Positions 9,970-17,795 of a stretch of DNA of 64,000 bases are shown here, piece by piece (the stretch's first letter is position 1; each line of letters opens with the position of its first letter). Source of the DNA: Pseudarthrobacter sp. GA104 (lineage in GTDB: Bacteria > Actinomycetota > Actinomycetes > Actinomycetales > Micrococcaceae); NCBI RefSeq assembly GCF_009741265.1, contig NZ_WOWL01000001.1, positions 1,798,001 to 1,862,000 of the forward strand. Reading direction: 5' to 3'. A program made the translations under genes and the position numbers. The notes under the pieces were generated by a model, which ran no database searches, was not told where the DNA came from, and was given only the letters and a program-made list of their open reading frames with translations.

Positions 9970-11496
9970 CTAGTGCCCCACCGCCAGCCGGATCATGGAC
10001 CAGGACACGGCCGGGAGCTCGGCGGTGAGGCGGCCGCCGTCGGCCTTCACCGTGACGTTTTCGGCCGGCAGGACCGACGTCGAGTCGTCGGCGGTTGCCT
10101 GCCAGTACGGATCCTTGTTCGCGTAGGTAAGCGCCTCCACCACCTGCACGCTGCCGAGGCCGGAGACCGCGGCATCCAAAGCAATCACGTCAGTGGCCGA
10201 GCGGTTGACGGCAAAGACAACCGCTTCGCCTTTTTCGGCGTCATAGGTTGCGACGGCGGACACCGCGGCAAAGTCGGCCGTCTTTCCCCCGCTGATCCGC
10301 GGGGATTCGACGGCGAGCTGCAGCACGGTTCCGGAAGCGTGACGGGAGGTGAGTGCGAACGGGTGGAAGGTGGTCTGCTTCCAGGCGCGGCCGCCCGCTT
10401 CGGTCATGATCGGGGCGATCACGTTGACCAGCTGGGCCAGGCTGGCCGAGTGGACGCGGTCCGTGTTCCTGAGCAGGGTGACCAGGAGATCGCCAACGAC
10501 GACGGCGTCCGCCACCGTGTAGGTGTCCTCGAGCAGGACGGGGGCAACAGGCCAGTCCTTGCCCGTGGGGACGCGGGACTCGTCGCGGCTCATGTGCCAG
10601 ACGTTCCACTCATCGAAGGAGATGTTGACCTGCCTGGCGGACTTCTTCACGGACTTCACGTGGTCGATGTGGCTGACGATGTCATGGATAAACGCCTCCA
10701 TCCGATGCCCGGCGGAGAGGTGTTCCTGCAGGTCCCCGAAGTCTTCAAAGTATTGGTGGGCCGAGATGAGGTCCACCAGCTCGTAGGTTTCGGACAGGAC
10801 CACGCGTTCCCACTCCCCGAAGGTGGGCATGGTGGGTCCGGAGCTGCCGCATGCCACAAGTTCCAGGTCCGGTTCGATCATGCGCATGCCGCGGGCGGTG
10901 TCCGCTGCCAGCCGCCCGTACTCCAGCGCGTTCTTGTGCCCGATCTGCCAGGGGCCGTCCATTTCATTGCCGAGGCACCACATCCTGATGCCGTAGCCGT
11001 TCTCCGCGCCGTTGGCCCTTCGCTGGTCCGAGAAGGTGGTGCCGCCGTCGATGTTGCAGTACTCGAGCAGGTCAAGCGCCTCCTGCGTGCCGCGGGTGCC
11101 CAGGTTCACGGCCATCATGGGCTCGACGCCGGCCTTGGCGGACCACTTGGCGAACTCGTCCACCCCTACGAGGTTGGGGTCGGTGGAGTGCCAGGCCAGG
11201 TCCAGCCGGACAGGCCGCTGGTCCGCCGGACCCACGCCGTCCTCCCAGCGGTACCCGGAGACGAAGTTGCCGCCCGGATAGCGGACCGTGGACACCCCCA
11301 GTTCCCGGGTCAGCTCCAGCACGTCCCGGCGGAACCCGTCGCCGTCGGCGTTGGGGTGGTCCGGCTCGAAAATGCCTGTATACACACAACGGCCAAGGTG
11401 CTCAACAAAGGCACCGAAAGTACGCCGGCGGACCGGACCCACCACGAAGGAGGGATCCATGGCGATTTTGGCTGCGGCTGATTCTGTGGCGGTCAC
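9970..11496 (-). CDS. abfA: Alpha-L-arabinofuranosidase, GH51
   Basis: This 508-residue intracellular exo-enzyme (no signal peptide) releases arabinofuranose from arabinan or arabinoxylan oligosaccharides. The family signature GAFVEHLGRCVYTGIFEP is near the N-terminus. The acid/base Glu is in WCLGNEMDGPWQIGH and the nucleophile Glu in NISFDEWNVWHM. The C-terminal beta domain ends at VSWSMIRLAVGH. The GTG at 11496, 8 nt after GAGGA, is preferred over an ATG at 11598 because the promoter and operator would otherwise fall inside the gene. Confidence 0.94.
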   Translation of the reverse strand: MTATESAAAKIAMDPSFVVGPVRRRTFGAFVEHLGRCVYTGIFEPDHPNADGDGFRRDVLELTRELGVSTVRYPGGNFVSGYRWEDGVGPADQRPVRLDLAWHSTDPNLVGVDEFAKWSAKAGVEPMMAVNLGTRGTQEALDLLEYCNIDGGTTFSDQRRANGAENGYGIRMWCLGNEMDGPWQIGHKNALEYGRLAADTARGMRMIEPDLELVACGSSGPTMPTFGEWERVVLSETYELVDLISAHQYFEDFGDLQEHLSAGHRMEAFIHDIVSHIDHVKSVKKSARQVNISFDEWNVWHMSRDESRVPTGKDWPVAPVLLEDTYTVADAVVVGDLLVTLLRNTDRVHSASLAQLVNVIAPIMTEAGGRAWKQTTFHPFALTSRHASGTVLQLAVESPRISGGKTADFAAVSAVATYDAEKGEAVVFAVNRSATDVIALDAAVSGLGSVQVVEALTYANKDPYWQATADDSTSVLPAENVTVKADGGRLTAELPAVSWSMIRLAVGH

Positions 11497-11520
11497 TAAA
11501 ACGTCCTCGTCTTCGTCTTT

Positions 11521-11532
11521 TACAACGTTATA
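11521..11532. promoter_or_regulatory. LacI/GalR-type operator upstream of abfA
   Basis: TACAACGTTATA is an almost perfect 12-bp palindrome centred on the AACGTT core that is typical of LacI/GalR operators. It lies 25 bp before the abfA start codon and just downstream of the predicted transcription start, where a repressor would block transcription. Which of the two LacI regulators in the window binds it, if either, is unknown. Confidence 0.5.
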
Positions 11533-11538
11533 GAAAGC

Positions 11539-11567
11539 ATTGTTCGTGCTGCGGCGGCAGGAGTCAA
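11539..11567 (-). promoter_or_regulatory. Promoter of abfA
   Basis: On the minus strand TTGACT (11562-11567) and AACAAT (11539-11544) are separated by exactly 17 bp, a good housekeeping-sigma promoter. The start point would fall about 7 nt downstream, next to the palindromic operator. Confidence 0.5.
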
Positions 11568-11728
11568 GCACAAGCTGGTGGTGGAGGCGGAAATCCAAGT
11601 AGTACCTAATCTCAAAGTCGGGTACCTCTTACGCGTTCGCCGGGACCTGCGGCGGAACTACTTTCTTCTCAGAGACAAGACGTGTTCCGGCCTGTAGTAC
11701 TTGGCTCACTAGGGGGTGTGAGACTGCA

Positions 11729-12676
11729 ATGCACGCACAGCAGGCAAGCGCAGGCTTCCCGGTCCATCGGACGCGGGTATTAAGCGGGGCCGGCGACGAG
11801 GAGGCCTTTGAGACCAAGGCCTCTCCCCCAGCCGTCGCCGGCCCTCTTCGTTCCCGGCAGGGCCTGGACCAGCGGCAGGCGCCGGCGCGGCCCGCCCCTG
11901 GAAGGCCGGCGGAGTCCGGCACCCCGGATGGGCTGGTGCTTGACCTGGTGACCGGCACCGACAGCCTGATTGAGTCCCTCGACCTGCTGGCGGCCGCGGC
12001 CGTCCGGTCAGTGGTGCGGGCCACGGGGATCCGGATCGAGTGCGGGGTGGTGGTGCGCCAGCCCAAGAGGAATCCAGCCGCCACCGGCACGTCGGACGAC
12101 GTGGTCCATGTTTTGGAGTGGGAGCAGGAAGCCAAGGAAGGCCCGCTCAACGACATCCTGTCAGGCGGCCATCCGGTGGCGGTGCTCCAGCGGAACGGGG
12201 ACTTCCGGTGGCCGCGGTATTCCACCCAACTGCAGCTGGCAGGGTTCGGCAGCGCGATGGGGGTACGGCTCCGGATGGCAACCGGTTATGCGGACAGTGG
12301 GGCTGCGGACGGAACCGCTTATGGGGACATAGGTGCGGCCCTGGCATTCTTCACCCAGGACGCCAAGGCTTTCCCGTTGCAGGTCATCGCCGAAGCCCGC
12401 ACCTTCGCCGGACTTGCCGCGCCAAGCCTGGGAGTGGCCATCAGCCTCCACTCCGCCAGGTCCATGGCCACCGACCTGCGCTCGGCGCTGGACAGCCGGA
12501 CGTCAATCAATGTCGCCTGCGGAGTGATCATGGCGCAGAACCGGTGCTCCTACCACGAGGCGTTTGCCATCCTCGCCAAGGCGTCCAGCCACCGGAACAT
12601 CAAGCTGCGCCGGGTGGCGGAGGACATCCTCGAGCGGTTGCCCGAGGGTCCGCCCCGCGCCCACTTCGGCCACTAG
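11729..12676 (+). CDS. GAF-ANTAR regulatory protein
   Basis: The 315-residue protein has a poorly conserved N-terminal tail (about residues 1-65), a GAF-like sensory domain in the middle (SLDLLAAAAVRSVVRATGIRIECGVVV through AALAFFTQDAKAF), and a C-terminal ANTAR RNA-binding domain (LRSALDSRTSINVACGVIMAQNRCSYHEAFAILAKASSH). ANTAR proteins bind paired hexanucleotide-loop hairpins in mRNA leaders and cause antitermination. The GAF ligand is unknown. It converges on the anti-sigma gene with an 18-bp gap. The true start may lie downstream of 11729, because the first 65 residues are Pro/Ala-rich. Confidence 0.85.
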   Translation: MHAQQASAGFPVHRTRVLSGAGDEEAFETKASPPAVAGPLRSRQGLDQRQAPARPAPGRPAESGTPDGLVLDLVTGTDSLIESLDLLAAAAVRSVVRATGIRIECGVVVRQPKRNPAATGTSDDVVHVLEWEQEAKEGPLNDILSGGHPVAVLQRNGDFRWPRYSTQLQLAGFGSAMGVRLRMATGYADSGAADGTAYGDIGAALAFFTQDAKAFPLQVIAEARTFAGLAAPSLGVAISLHSARSMATDLRSALDSRTSINVACGVIMAQNRCSYHEAFAILAKASSHRNIKLRRVAEDILERLPEGPPRAHFGH

Positions 12677-12694
12677 CCAGCGCGCAGCGGCCGC

Positions 12695-13438
12695 TCAGGT
12701 TTTGAGCGTCCCCCTGGCGATGCTGACGCTTGAATGGGCCGGGTTGCCGTCCACGGGCTCGTCAGAGACGTCAACAATGGGGTACTCCGAGAGCTCCAGG
12801 CCGGCGGGCAGTTGGAAGGTCCCCGATTCGGAATTCATCACGCCCAGGCTCACCAGCCGTGAAAGGTCGGGGGCGATCAGCCAGACTTCCTGATAGCCCT
12901 TCGCCTCGTCCTTGCTGAGCTGTATCTCCAAGGCACGGGAGCCGTCCGCCGCCTCCACCACCTTTGCCGAACCGGCGGCGGAGAACTGGGCAAGTGGTGC
13001 CAGGTCCGCCTCCGCAAGCGGCCGGGGCGCCTGGTTGAGCGACCACACAGCACCTGCGGTGACAAGCACGGCCGCCGCGGCAGCAGCCATCCAGGTTCCC
13101 GGGCGCTGCCACCAGGCTGCGCGCCGGGCCGGGCGGGTTCCGGCCCTGTCCTGCAGGGAAACAGGCTCCGCCGCGGCCTTGTGCCCGGCGCTGGCCAACG
13201 GATCTTCCTGCACAGACCCGGACAGGCCCAGTTCCCGATGGATGCCGGCCCACACGTGGGGGCCGGGGCGCTCGAGGCTGCCGGCATCCGGCGTGGTCTT
13301 TACCGCCTCCACCGCCCGGCGAAGCGCAGCAAAGTCTGCCGCGCACTCCGGGCAGACCCGCAGGTGCTCCCTGCCGCCGTCGTCCCAGTCGTCGTACAGG
13401 GCAAGGAGGCTCAACTCTTCCGGATCAAGATGCGGCAT
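12695..13438 (-). CDS. rskA: Zinc-binding anti-sigma factor, RskA-like
   Basis: The 247-residue protein has an N-terminal cytoplasmic anti-sigma domain with the ZAS motif H-x3-C-x2-C (REHLRVCPECAADF, about residues 24-34). A single transmembrane helix follows (MAAAAAAVLVTAGAVWSL, about residues 115-135), then an extracytoplasmic anti-sigma-K (RskA) domain ending in a typical SVSIARGTL. It would hold the ECF sigma factor at the membrane until released by proteolysis. The gene overlaps the sigma gene by 14 bp, so synthesis of the pair is coupled. Confidence 0.9.
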   Translation of the reverse strand: MPHLDPEELSLLALYDDWDDGGREHLRVCPECAADFAALRRAVEAVKTTPDAGSLERPGPHVWAGIHRELGLSGSVQEDPLASAGHKAAAEPVSLQDRAGTRPARRAAWWQRPGTWMAAAAAAVLVTAGAVWSLNQAPRPLAEADLAPLAQFSAAGSAKVVEAADGSRALEIQLSKDEAKGYQEVWLIAPDLSRLVSLGVMNSESGTFQLPAGLELSEYPIVDVSDEPVDGNPAHSSVSIARGTLKT

Positions 13439-14057
13439 GGTTTACCTCCAATCTGTTTCTCAGGTGCGACAGGCTGCGGCGGATGTGGCTTTTGACGGTA
13501 CCAAGGGGCAGGCCAAGTTTCCGCGAGATCTGCTCATGGGTCAGGTCATCGTAGAAGGCAAGCTTCATGATGGACCCCTGGGGTTCGCCAAGCCTGTCCA
13601 GTTCCCCGTCCAGGAGGATCCTGTCCGCCAGGATTTCCGCGTCTTCAAGGCCGTTCCCGGCTTCGTCGGCCAGGCCGGCTCCCGCCACCGCGAGGGCTTT
13701 CCGCGTTTCCCGGGCCGATGCGGACAGGGTGTCCGAGATGACATTCCGGGTGATGCCCACAATCCACGCCGGAAGCCTCGCAACCTGCGGATTGAAGGTG
13801 CTCCGGGAGCGCCACACGCGGATGAAGACCTCCTGGGTAACATCGTCCGCCGCCGAGCGGTCGGGCAGCGAACGCAATGCAAGGGTGTGCACCAGCGGCG
13901 CGAATTCACGGTAGGCGGCCGCCAGGGCGCGTTCGTCTCCGGCCAGGAAGGAGGGTGTGAGCTCATCTTCCCAACCCCGCGAAGCCTGGTCGGGAGGTAC
14001 CAAACGTGGCTCCTTCGCGGCATCGGTGGCGAGGTTCAAGGCAGCATCACCGCTCAC
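13425..14057 (-). CDS. sigK: ECF sigma factor, SigK-like
   Basis: The 210-residue protein has sigma region 2 (FAPLVHTLALRSLPDRSAADDVTQEVFIRVWRS) and region 4 (MKLAFYDDLTHEQISRKLGLPLGTVKSHIRRSL) and no regions 1 or 3. The partner anti-sigma is SigK-type. The start codon overlaps the sortase stop by four bases (ATGA), linking sigma, sortase and anti-sigma in one minus-strand unit. It probably drives its own module; a candidate promoter for the first gene is at 15794-15820. Confidence 0.9.
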   Translation of the reverse strand: MSGDAALNLATDAAKEPRLVPPDQASRGWEDELTPSFLAGDERALAAAYREFAPLVHTLALRSLPDRSAADDVTQEVFIRVWRSRSTFNPQVARLPAWIVGITRNVISDTLSASARETRKALAVAGAGLADEAGNGLEDAEILADRILLDGELDRLGEPQGSIMKLAFYDDLTHEQISRKLGLPLGTVKSHIRRSLSHLRNRLEVNHAAS

Positions 14058-14809
14058 TCAAGGACCGCGGTGACAATCACATTGTCGCTGTAGTCCATTC
14101 GTTCGTCCAGCCATTCGCCGCCGCAGGTGACAACCTTGAGTTCATGGGGGCCCGAGCGCCGGAACACGGAGCTTCCGTCGAACCTGTCCTTGGCCATCAG
14201 TTCCACCCCGACCACCCGGTAGTTCAGGGCAGGGGCACCCTGCCGCCCTACCTGCACCAGGGTTCCTGCCGCCACCGTTTTCAGCTGCGAGAAGGGTGCG
14301 GTGTCCGATTTCGTGTCGATGTGCCCGGCAATGACGGCAGTACCGGCCGCGGCTCCCGGGGCCGGGCCGAACCGGTACCAGCCCGCCCGGTCGAAGGCGT
14401 CCGGGATTTCCATGGCCCCGCCCTCCGCAACTCCCACCGGAACTACGGGCATGTCGATGGAAGTCCCGGCCACCGTGAGCGAAACCGGGGAAGGCTCCGC
14501 GGCCGTTGATTCCGGAGTGGCGGGCCGCACAGGAATCTCCGGAACCGGCGCAGTCCCGGCGGCGGAGCTTTCCGGCAGGGCTGGACTCGCCGCGCCAGCC
14601 TGGCTGGCTGCCGGCGGGGAGGATGGAGCCTGCTGGGCCGGGTCCGCCGCGCAGCCGGGAAGCAGCAGTGCGGCCGCGACCAGGACCCCGGCGACAGAAA
14701 AAGCGGAAGGACGACGGCGGCACTCCCCTGCCGTCGTCGTGATTGCCTTAACTTGTCCGGCATCGGCCGGGCCGGCGCCTGCCTTGCCGGCTTGTTGTAT
14801 CGGGTCCAT
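14054..14809 (-). CDS. Class F-type sortase (lipoprotein or membrane-anchored)
   Basis: The 251-residue protein has an N-terminal hydrophobic segment with a lipobox (LLLPGCAAD, about residues 47-55), a Pro/Ala/Ser linker and a sortase domain. The catalytic residues are visible: H163 in IAGHIDT, C229 in KVVTCGG and R237 in DERMDYSDN. Sortases cut a sorting motif in a secreted protein and join the threonine to cell-wall peptide or another acceptor. The upstream DUF4397 protein with a VASTG signal is the obvious substrate candidate. Class F or E cannot be separated firmly without alignment. Confidence 0.9.
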   Translation of the reverse strand: MDPIQQAGKAGAGPADAGQVKAITTTAGECRRRPSAFSVAGVLVAAALLLPGCAADPAQQAPSSPPAASQAGAASPALPESSAAGTAPVPEIPVRPATPESTAAEPSPVSLTVAGTSIDMPVVPVGVAEGGAMEIPDAFDRAGWYRFGPAPGAAAGTAVIAGHIDTKSDTAPFSQLKTVAAGTLVQVGRQGAPALNYRVVGVELMAKDRFDGSSVFRRSGPHELKVVTCGGEWLDERMDYSDNVIVTAVLE

Positions 14810-14865
14810 CTGTCCGGCCTTTCTTGCGTCCGCGCCTGGGCGGGAACCTGCATCTGATGGGACAA

Positions 14866-14903
14866 GGGGACGGCCGCCCGGCTTTCACCGGGCGGCCGTC
14901 AGG
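14866..14903 (-). terminator. Strong hairpin between the DUF4397 and sortase genes
   Basis: A perfect 13-bp stem (14869-14881 with 14888-14900, GACGGCCGCCCGG) and a 6-nt loop lie 7 bp past the DUF4397 stop codon. There is no long U-run after it, only CCCTTG. It is more likely an attenuator or mRNA stabiliser that lowers sortase and sigma expression relative to the surface protein than a complete stop. Confidence 0.6.
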
Positions 14904-14907
14904 GGGT

Positions 14908-15741
14908 TTACTCTGCCCGGCGGGCGGCGACGGTCCGGGCTACGCCCAGGCCGCCGAGGAGCAGGGCCAGCGCTGCCGCGCCGAAACCGACCGCGAGTGC
15001 TGCCGGGCCAGTCGAGGCAACATCGCCGGAGCCGTCACGGGCTCCAGGCACCGAGGCGGGAGCTGAGTGCAGGCCCTCGATCGTCTGCACGGCGAGCTGG
15101 AGGTTCTTGTCCGCCAGGCTGCCCCAGGCGTACACGATGGTGTGCGTACCCTCGGTAATCGTGACGTCGGCCGGACCGATCACCGGTGCCGTGGTTCCCG
15201 TGGCAGCGACTGCGGCCGAAACGGTGCCGGGGTCAAGCGTGAGGGTCTGTTCGTTCGGGTTGGCGAGGTTGGTAACAACGGCGGCGCCACCGGCTAGGAC
15301 GTCCACGGCGGGAGCAGCCGCCGTGTGCCGGACGGTCAGCTTGCCCTTGCCGGCCTCGATCCGGGAAACGTTGTTGGTGAAGAGGTTGGCGGTGGGTTTG
15401 CCCGCCGCGTCGAGGTTGGCGACGGCGGTGTAGTTGCCGTTGGCGGCCAGGGTGACACTGACCGGTCCGATGACGGCCGCGGACGCGTCCGCGGCATCCG
15501 AGGCGGTGATGGCGAGTTCGTAGGCCCCTGGCGGCAGTGCCAGCGGGCCGGCAAGGCTGCCGGGAGTGAAGTCGTCCAGGGTCCGGTCTCCGTTGACCCA
15601 GACATCCACGGTCAAGCCCGGTACACCGTGGAGGACGGACAGCTGTGCGTCCCCCTCCGCAGCGTGGGCAGGGCCGGCGAGAGCGATGGCTGCCGCGACT
15701 GCCGCCGCACCGGCGCCTGCTGTAAAAATCCTGTTGCGCAT
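14908..15741 (-). CDS. Secreted DUF4397 protein with C-terminal VASTG sorting-like signal
   Basis: The 277-residue protein has a Sec signal peptide (residues 1-27, AGPAHA-A cleavage site), two DUF4397-like beta-sandwich repeats (SVLHGVPGLTVDVWVNG and LTVRHTAAAPAVDVLAGG starts), a disordered linker, then VASTG at 241-245. An 18- to 20-residue hydrophobic helix and a positively charged tail (RTVAARRAE) follow. This tripartite C-terminus is the layout of a sortase substrate, close to the LAxTG type. AAGGAGAAGGAC gives a strong ribosome site. It is the first gene of the sortase/sigma/anti-sigma unit. Confidence 0.9.
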   Translation of the reverse strand: MRNRIFTAGAGAAAVAAAIALAGPAHAAEGDAQLSVLHGVPGLTVDVWVNGDRTLDDFTPGSLAGPLALPPGAYELAITASDAADASAAVIGPVSVTLAANGNYTAVANLDAAGKPTANLFTNNVSRIEAGKGKLTVRHTAAAPAVDVLAGGAAVVTNLANPNEQTLTLDPGTVSAAVAATGTTAPVIGPADVTITEGTHTIVYAWGSLADKNLQLAVQTIEGLHSAPASVPGARDGSGDVASTGPAALAVGFGAAALALLLGGLGVARTVAARRAE

Positions 15742-15793
15742 GTCCTTCTCCTTGATCGGCCCGCTGTACGGGCGTTTTTGCTTACACCCCTAC

Positions 15794-15820
15794 TACCGGC
15801 GCAGCATCAAGGTTGGATGC
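15794..15820 (-). promoter_or_regulatory. Possible SigK-type promoter of the DUF4397-sortase unit
   Basis: On the minus strand GCATCC-n15-CCGGTA lies 53 bp before the DUF4397 start. It resembles the SigK-type -35 CCATCC and a CCG-starting -10 known from mycobacteria, although the spacer is one or two bases short. It would imply autoregulation of the module. Weak evidence from a single site. Confidence 0.3.
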
Positions 15821-15838
15821 ACTTGCATGGAAATTTGT

Positions 15839-16866
15839 TCAGGATTTTTCTGGTTGCGCGGGCGGGGCCGTGCTCGCCCGGAGGACCAGTTCCGGCGTGA
15901 CCACAGTGGAGCTGACGTCGGCGCCGGCTTCGATCTCCTTGAGCATGGTGTCCATGCAGCGCCGGCCCAGCTCCTCGAAGTCCTGCCGCACCGTGGTGAG
16001 CGGGGGGTGAAGTACCCCGATTCCGGCTGGTCGTCGAACCCCACCACGGAGACGTCGTCGGGCACCCGGACCCCCGCTTCCGCGAAGGCGCACAGCACGC
16101 CCAGGGCCATCTGGTCGTTGCCCACGAAGAGCGCCGTCGCGGTCCGGTCGGCCGCGAGCTTCCGGCCTGCCTCATACCCGCTGCCGGCGCTCCAATCGCC
16201 CTGCACCAGGAGGTCGTCGGCCAGATCGGCAGCCCTGAGTGCCTCGCGCCAGCCATCGGCGCGCTCTGAACCGTCCGTCCAGTCCTGCGGTCCGGCGATA
16301 TGGCCGATCCGGCGGTGGCCCTGGCTGATCAGGTGCTCTACGGCGAGCTCGGCGCCCCGGCGCTGGTCCACCATGGCCCCGCTGACACTGCTGCTGCCTA
16401 GGGACCCCACCGCCACCACAGGCACGGGCAGGCGCATTTCTTCCAGGGCCAGCAGGGTGTCGGCGTGCGGCACCAGCACCGCGATTCCGTCAACGGCCTG
16501 GTCCATGAAGTGGTTGACGGCGTCGGAAATGGCATCCCTGCCTACCTCGCGGAGGGCTGCGATGCTGACAAAATAGCCGGCGTTCCGGGCGGCCTGTTCA
16601 ACCCCCAGGAGCGTGTTGGCCGGACCGTATTGGGACAGCTCGCTGGCCAGGACGCCGATGGTCTGCGAGCGCCGGGTGACCAGGCTGCGGGCGGCGGTAT
16701 TCCGGCGGTACCCCAGCTCGGCGATGGCGGCCTCCACCTTCGCGCGCGTCGATTCGCTGACGTTGGGGTGGTTGTTGATCACCCGGGAGACTGTCTGGTG
16801 GGAAACCCCTGCCCTGTCCGCCACATCTTCAAGGCGCGGCATCCGCCCCTTGCTACTTTTTGCCAT
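15839..16866 (-). pseudogene. LacI/GalR regulator interrupted by a -1 frameshift in a G6 run
   Basis: The N-terminus (MPRLEDVADRAGVSHQTVSRVINNH) and most of the sensor domain are normal up to FDDQPESGYFTP. At 16002-16007 a run of six G (six C in the gene) shifts the frame. The continuation expected for the family (PLTTVRQDFEELGRRCMDTMLKEI, ending ELVLRASTAPPAQPEKS) is found intact in the neighbouring frame, stopping at 15839. Seven bases in the run would restore one protein of about 342 residues. As written the product ends in about 65 unrelated Arg/Pro-rich residues (stop at 15793). A sequencing error in the homopolymer and a real slippage mutation are both possible. Confidence 0.85.
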
Positions 16867-16917
16867 GTGCCTATTCTGCCTGCGTGCAGAGGATTGCGGC
16901 TTCCGCTCGGAGAAAAA

Positions 16918-16932
16918 CACCCCAGGGGGTAT
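16918..16932. promoter_or_regulatory. Possible CsoR-type copper operator before the DUF302 gene
   Basis: CACCCCAGGGGGTATA contains a CCCC-A-GGGG palindrome followed by GTAT, similar to the G/C-tract palindromes bound by CsoR-family repressors. DUF302 genes often sit next to metal-responsive or thiol-stress loci. It lies about 87 bp before the gene. Confidence 0.3.
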
Positions 16933-17018
16933 AAGCTGGACGGAGGAGCCGATCTATGGAGAAGTCCTTCTTTTCCTCGCCTGATCAATTTCACTGTCAA
17001 GCCCACCCAAGGAGAATC

Positions 17019-17447
17019 ATGACGTACACGCTCAGCACCACCATCGCTCTTCCATGGGCCGAAGCCCTGGACCGCACCCGGGATGCCCTGTCAGCGCAGG
17101 GCTTCGGAGTACTCACGGAAATCGACGTCCGGTCCACCTTCGAAGCCAAGCTTGGCACCGAAGCCGCTGAGGCCGTCGGCGACTACGTCATCCTTGGCGC
17201 CTGCAACCCTGCGCTGGCCAGCCGGGCGCTTGCTGCAGAGCCGGAAATGGGCGCGCTCCTGCCCTGTAATGTCGTCGTACGCCGCAGCAAAGACGCGGGA
17301 GCCACCACCATCGAGGCCATCGACCCCCAGACCATGGCCCGGCTTAGCGCTGCGCCGGCCGTCAAAGAGGTTGCCGACGACGCCGGCGCCCGCCTGCGCA
17401 AAGTCCTTGACGCCTTGAGCGACGAATCCGCCAGTCCCGGGCGCTGA
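17019..17447 (+). CDS. DUF302 domain protein
   Basis: The 142-residue protein matches the DUF302 family: the TYTLSTTIALPWAEALDRTRDALSAQGFGVLTEIDV start, FEAKLG, YVILGACNPALASRAL, and the LLPCNVVVRR strand with a conserved Cys. The family is small, cytoplasmic and of unknown biochemical role, often found with sulfur or metal stress genes. The ATG at 17019 follows AAGGAGA by 4-5 nt. A putative CsoR-like site is upstream and a strong terminator follows at 17474. Confidence 0.88.
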   Translation: MTYTLSTTIALPWAEALDRTRDALSAQGFGVLTEIDVRSTFEAKLGTEAAEAVGDYVILGACNPALASRALAAEPEMGALLPCNVVVRRSKDAGATTIEAIDPQTMARLSAAPAVKEVADDAGARLRKVLDALSDESASPGR

Positions 17448-17473
17448 TGCTCGGATCCGGCATGAACTCAAAG

Positions 17474-17518
17474 AAAAACCCCCGGTTCCCTGCAGGTGCA
17501 AGGAACCGGGGGTTTCCA
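17474..17518 (-). terminator. Bidirectional rho-independent terminator (tRNA-Lys / DUF302)
   Basis: A perfect 14-bp stem (17476-17489 with 17502-17515, AAACCCCCGGTTCC) and a 12-nt loop are followed on the minus strand by TTTTTCTTTG. It ends the tRNA-Lys transcript and can also stop the converging DUF302 transcript. Confidence 0.88.
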
Positions 17519-17534
17519 CTCTTCGCTAAAAGAG

Positions 17535-17607
17535 TGGGCCCTGTGGGGCTCGAACCCACGACCCACGGATTAAAAGTCCGATGCTCTACCAACTGAGCTA
17601 AAGGCCC
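17535..17607 (-). tRNA. tRNA-Lys (anticodon TTT)
   Basis: The minus strand folds as a standard 73-nt tRNA. The acceptor is GGGCCTT paired with AGGGCCC plus discriminator A, the D-arm is AGCTCAGTTGGTAGAGC, the anticodon loop is CTTTTAA with anticodon TTT (Lys), and the T-arm is GTGGGTTCGAGCCCCAC. CCA is not encoded. Confidence 0.97.
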
Positions 17608-17795
17608 CCGCCGAATGGTTCAGCGCCGTCGGCGCTGGCCAATACGGCCAAGTCCATTTCTGGACGTTAATACTCTAACCCATGGTTCCGGCGCGTTCGC
17701 ACGACGCTGCCAAACCGCTGTCGGCCCGGAATCACGCTACGGCCGGGGAGCACGGATGCTCGATTTCCGCCTTGGCACAGGAGTAGCGTGGGGGC

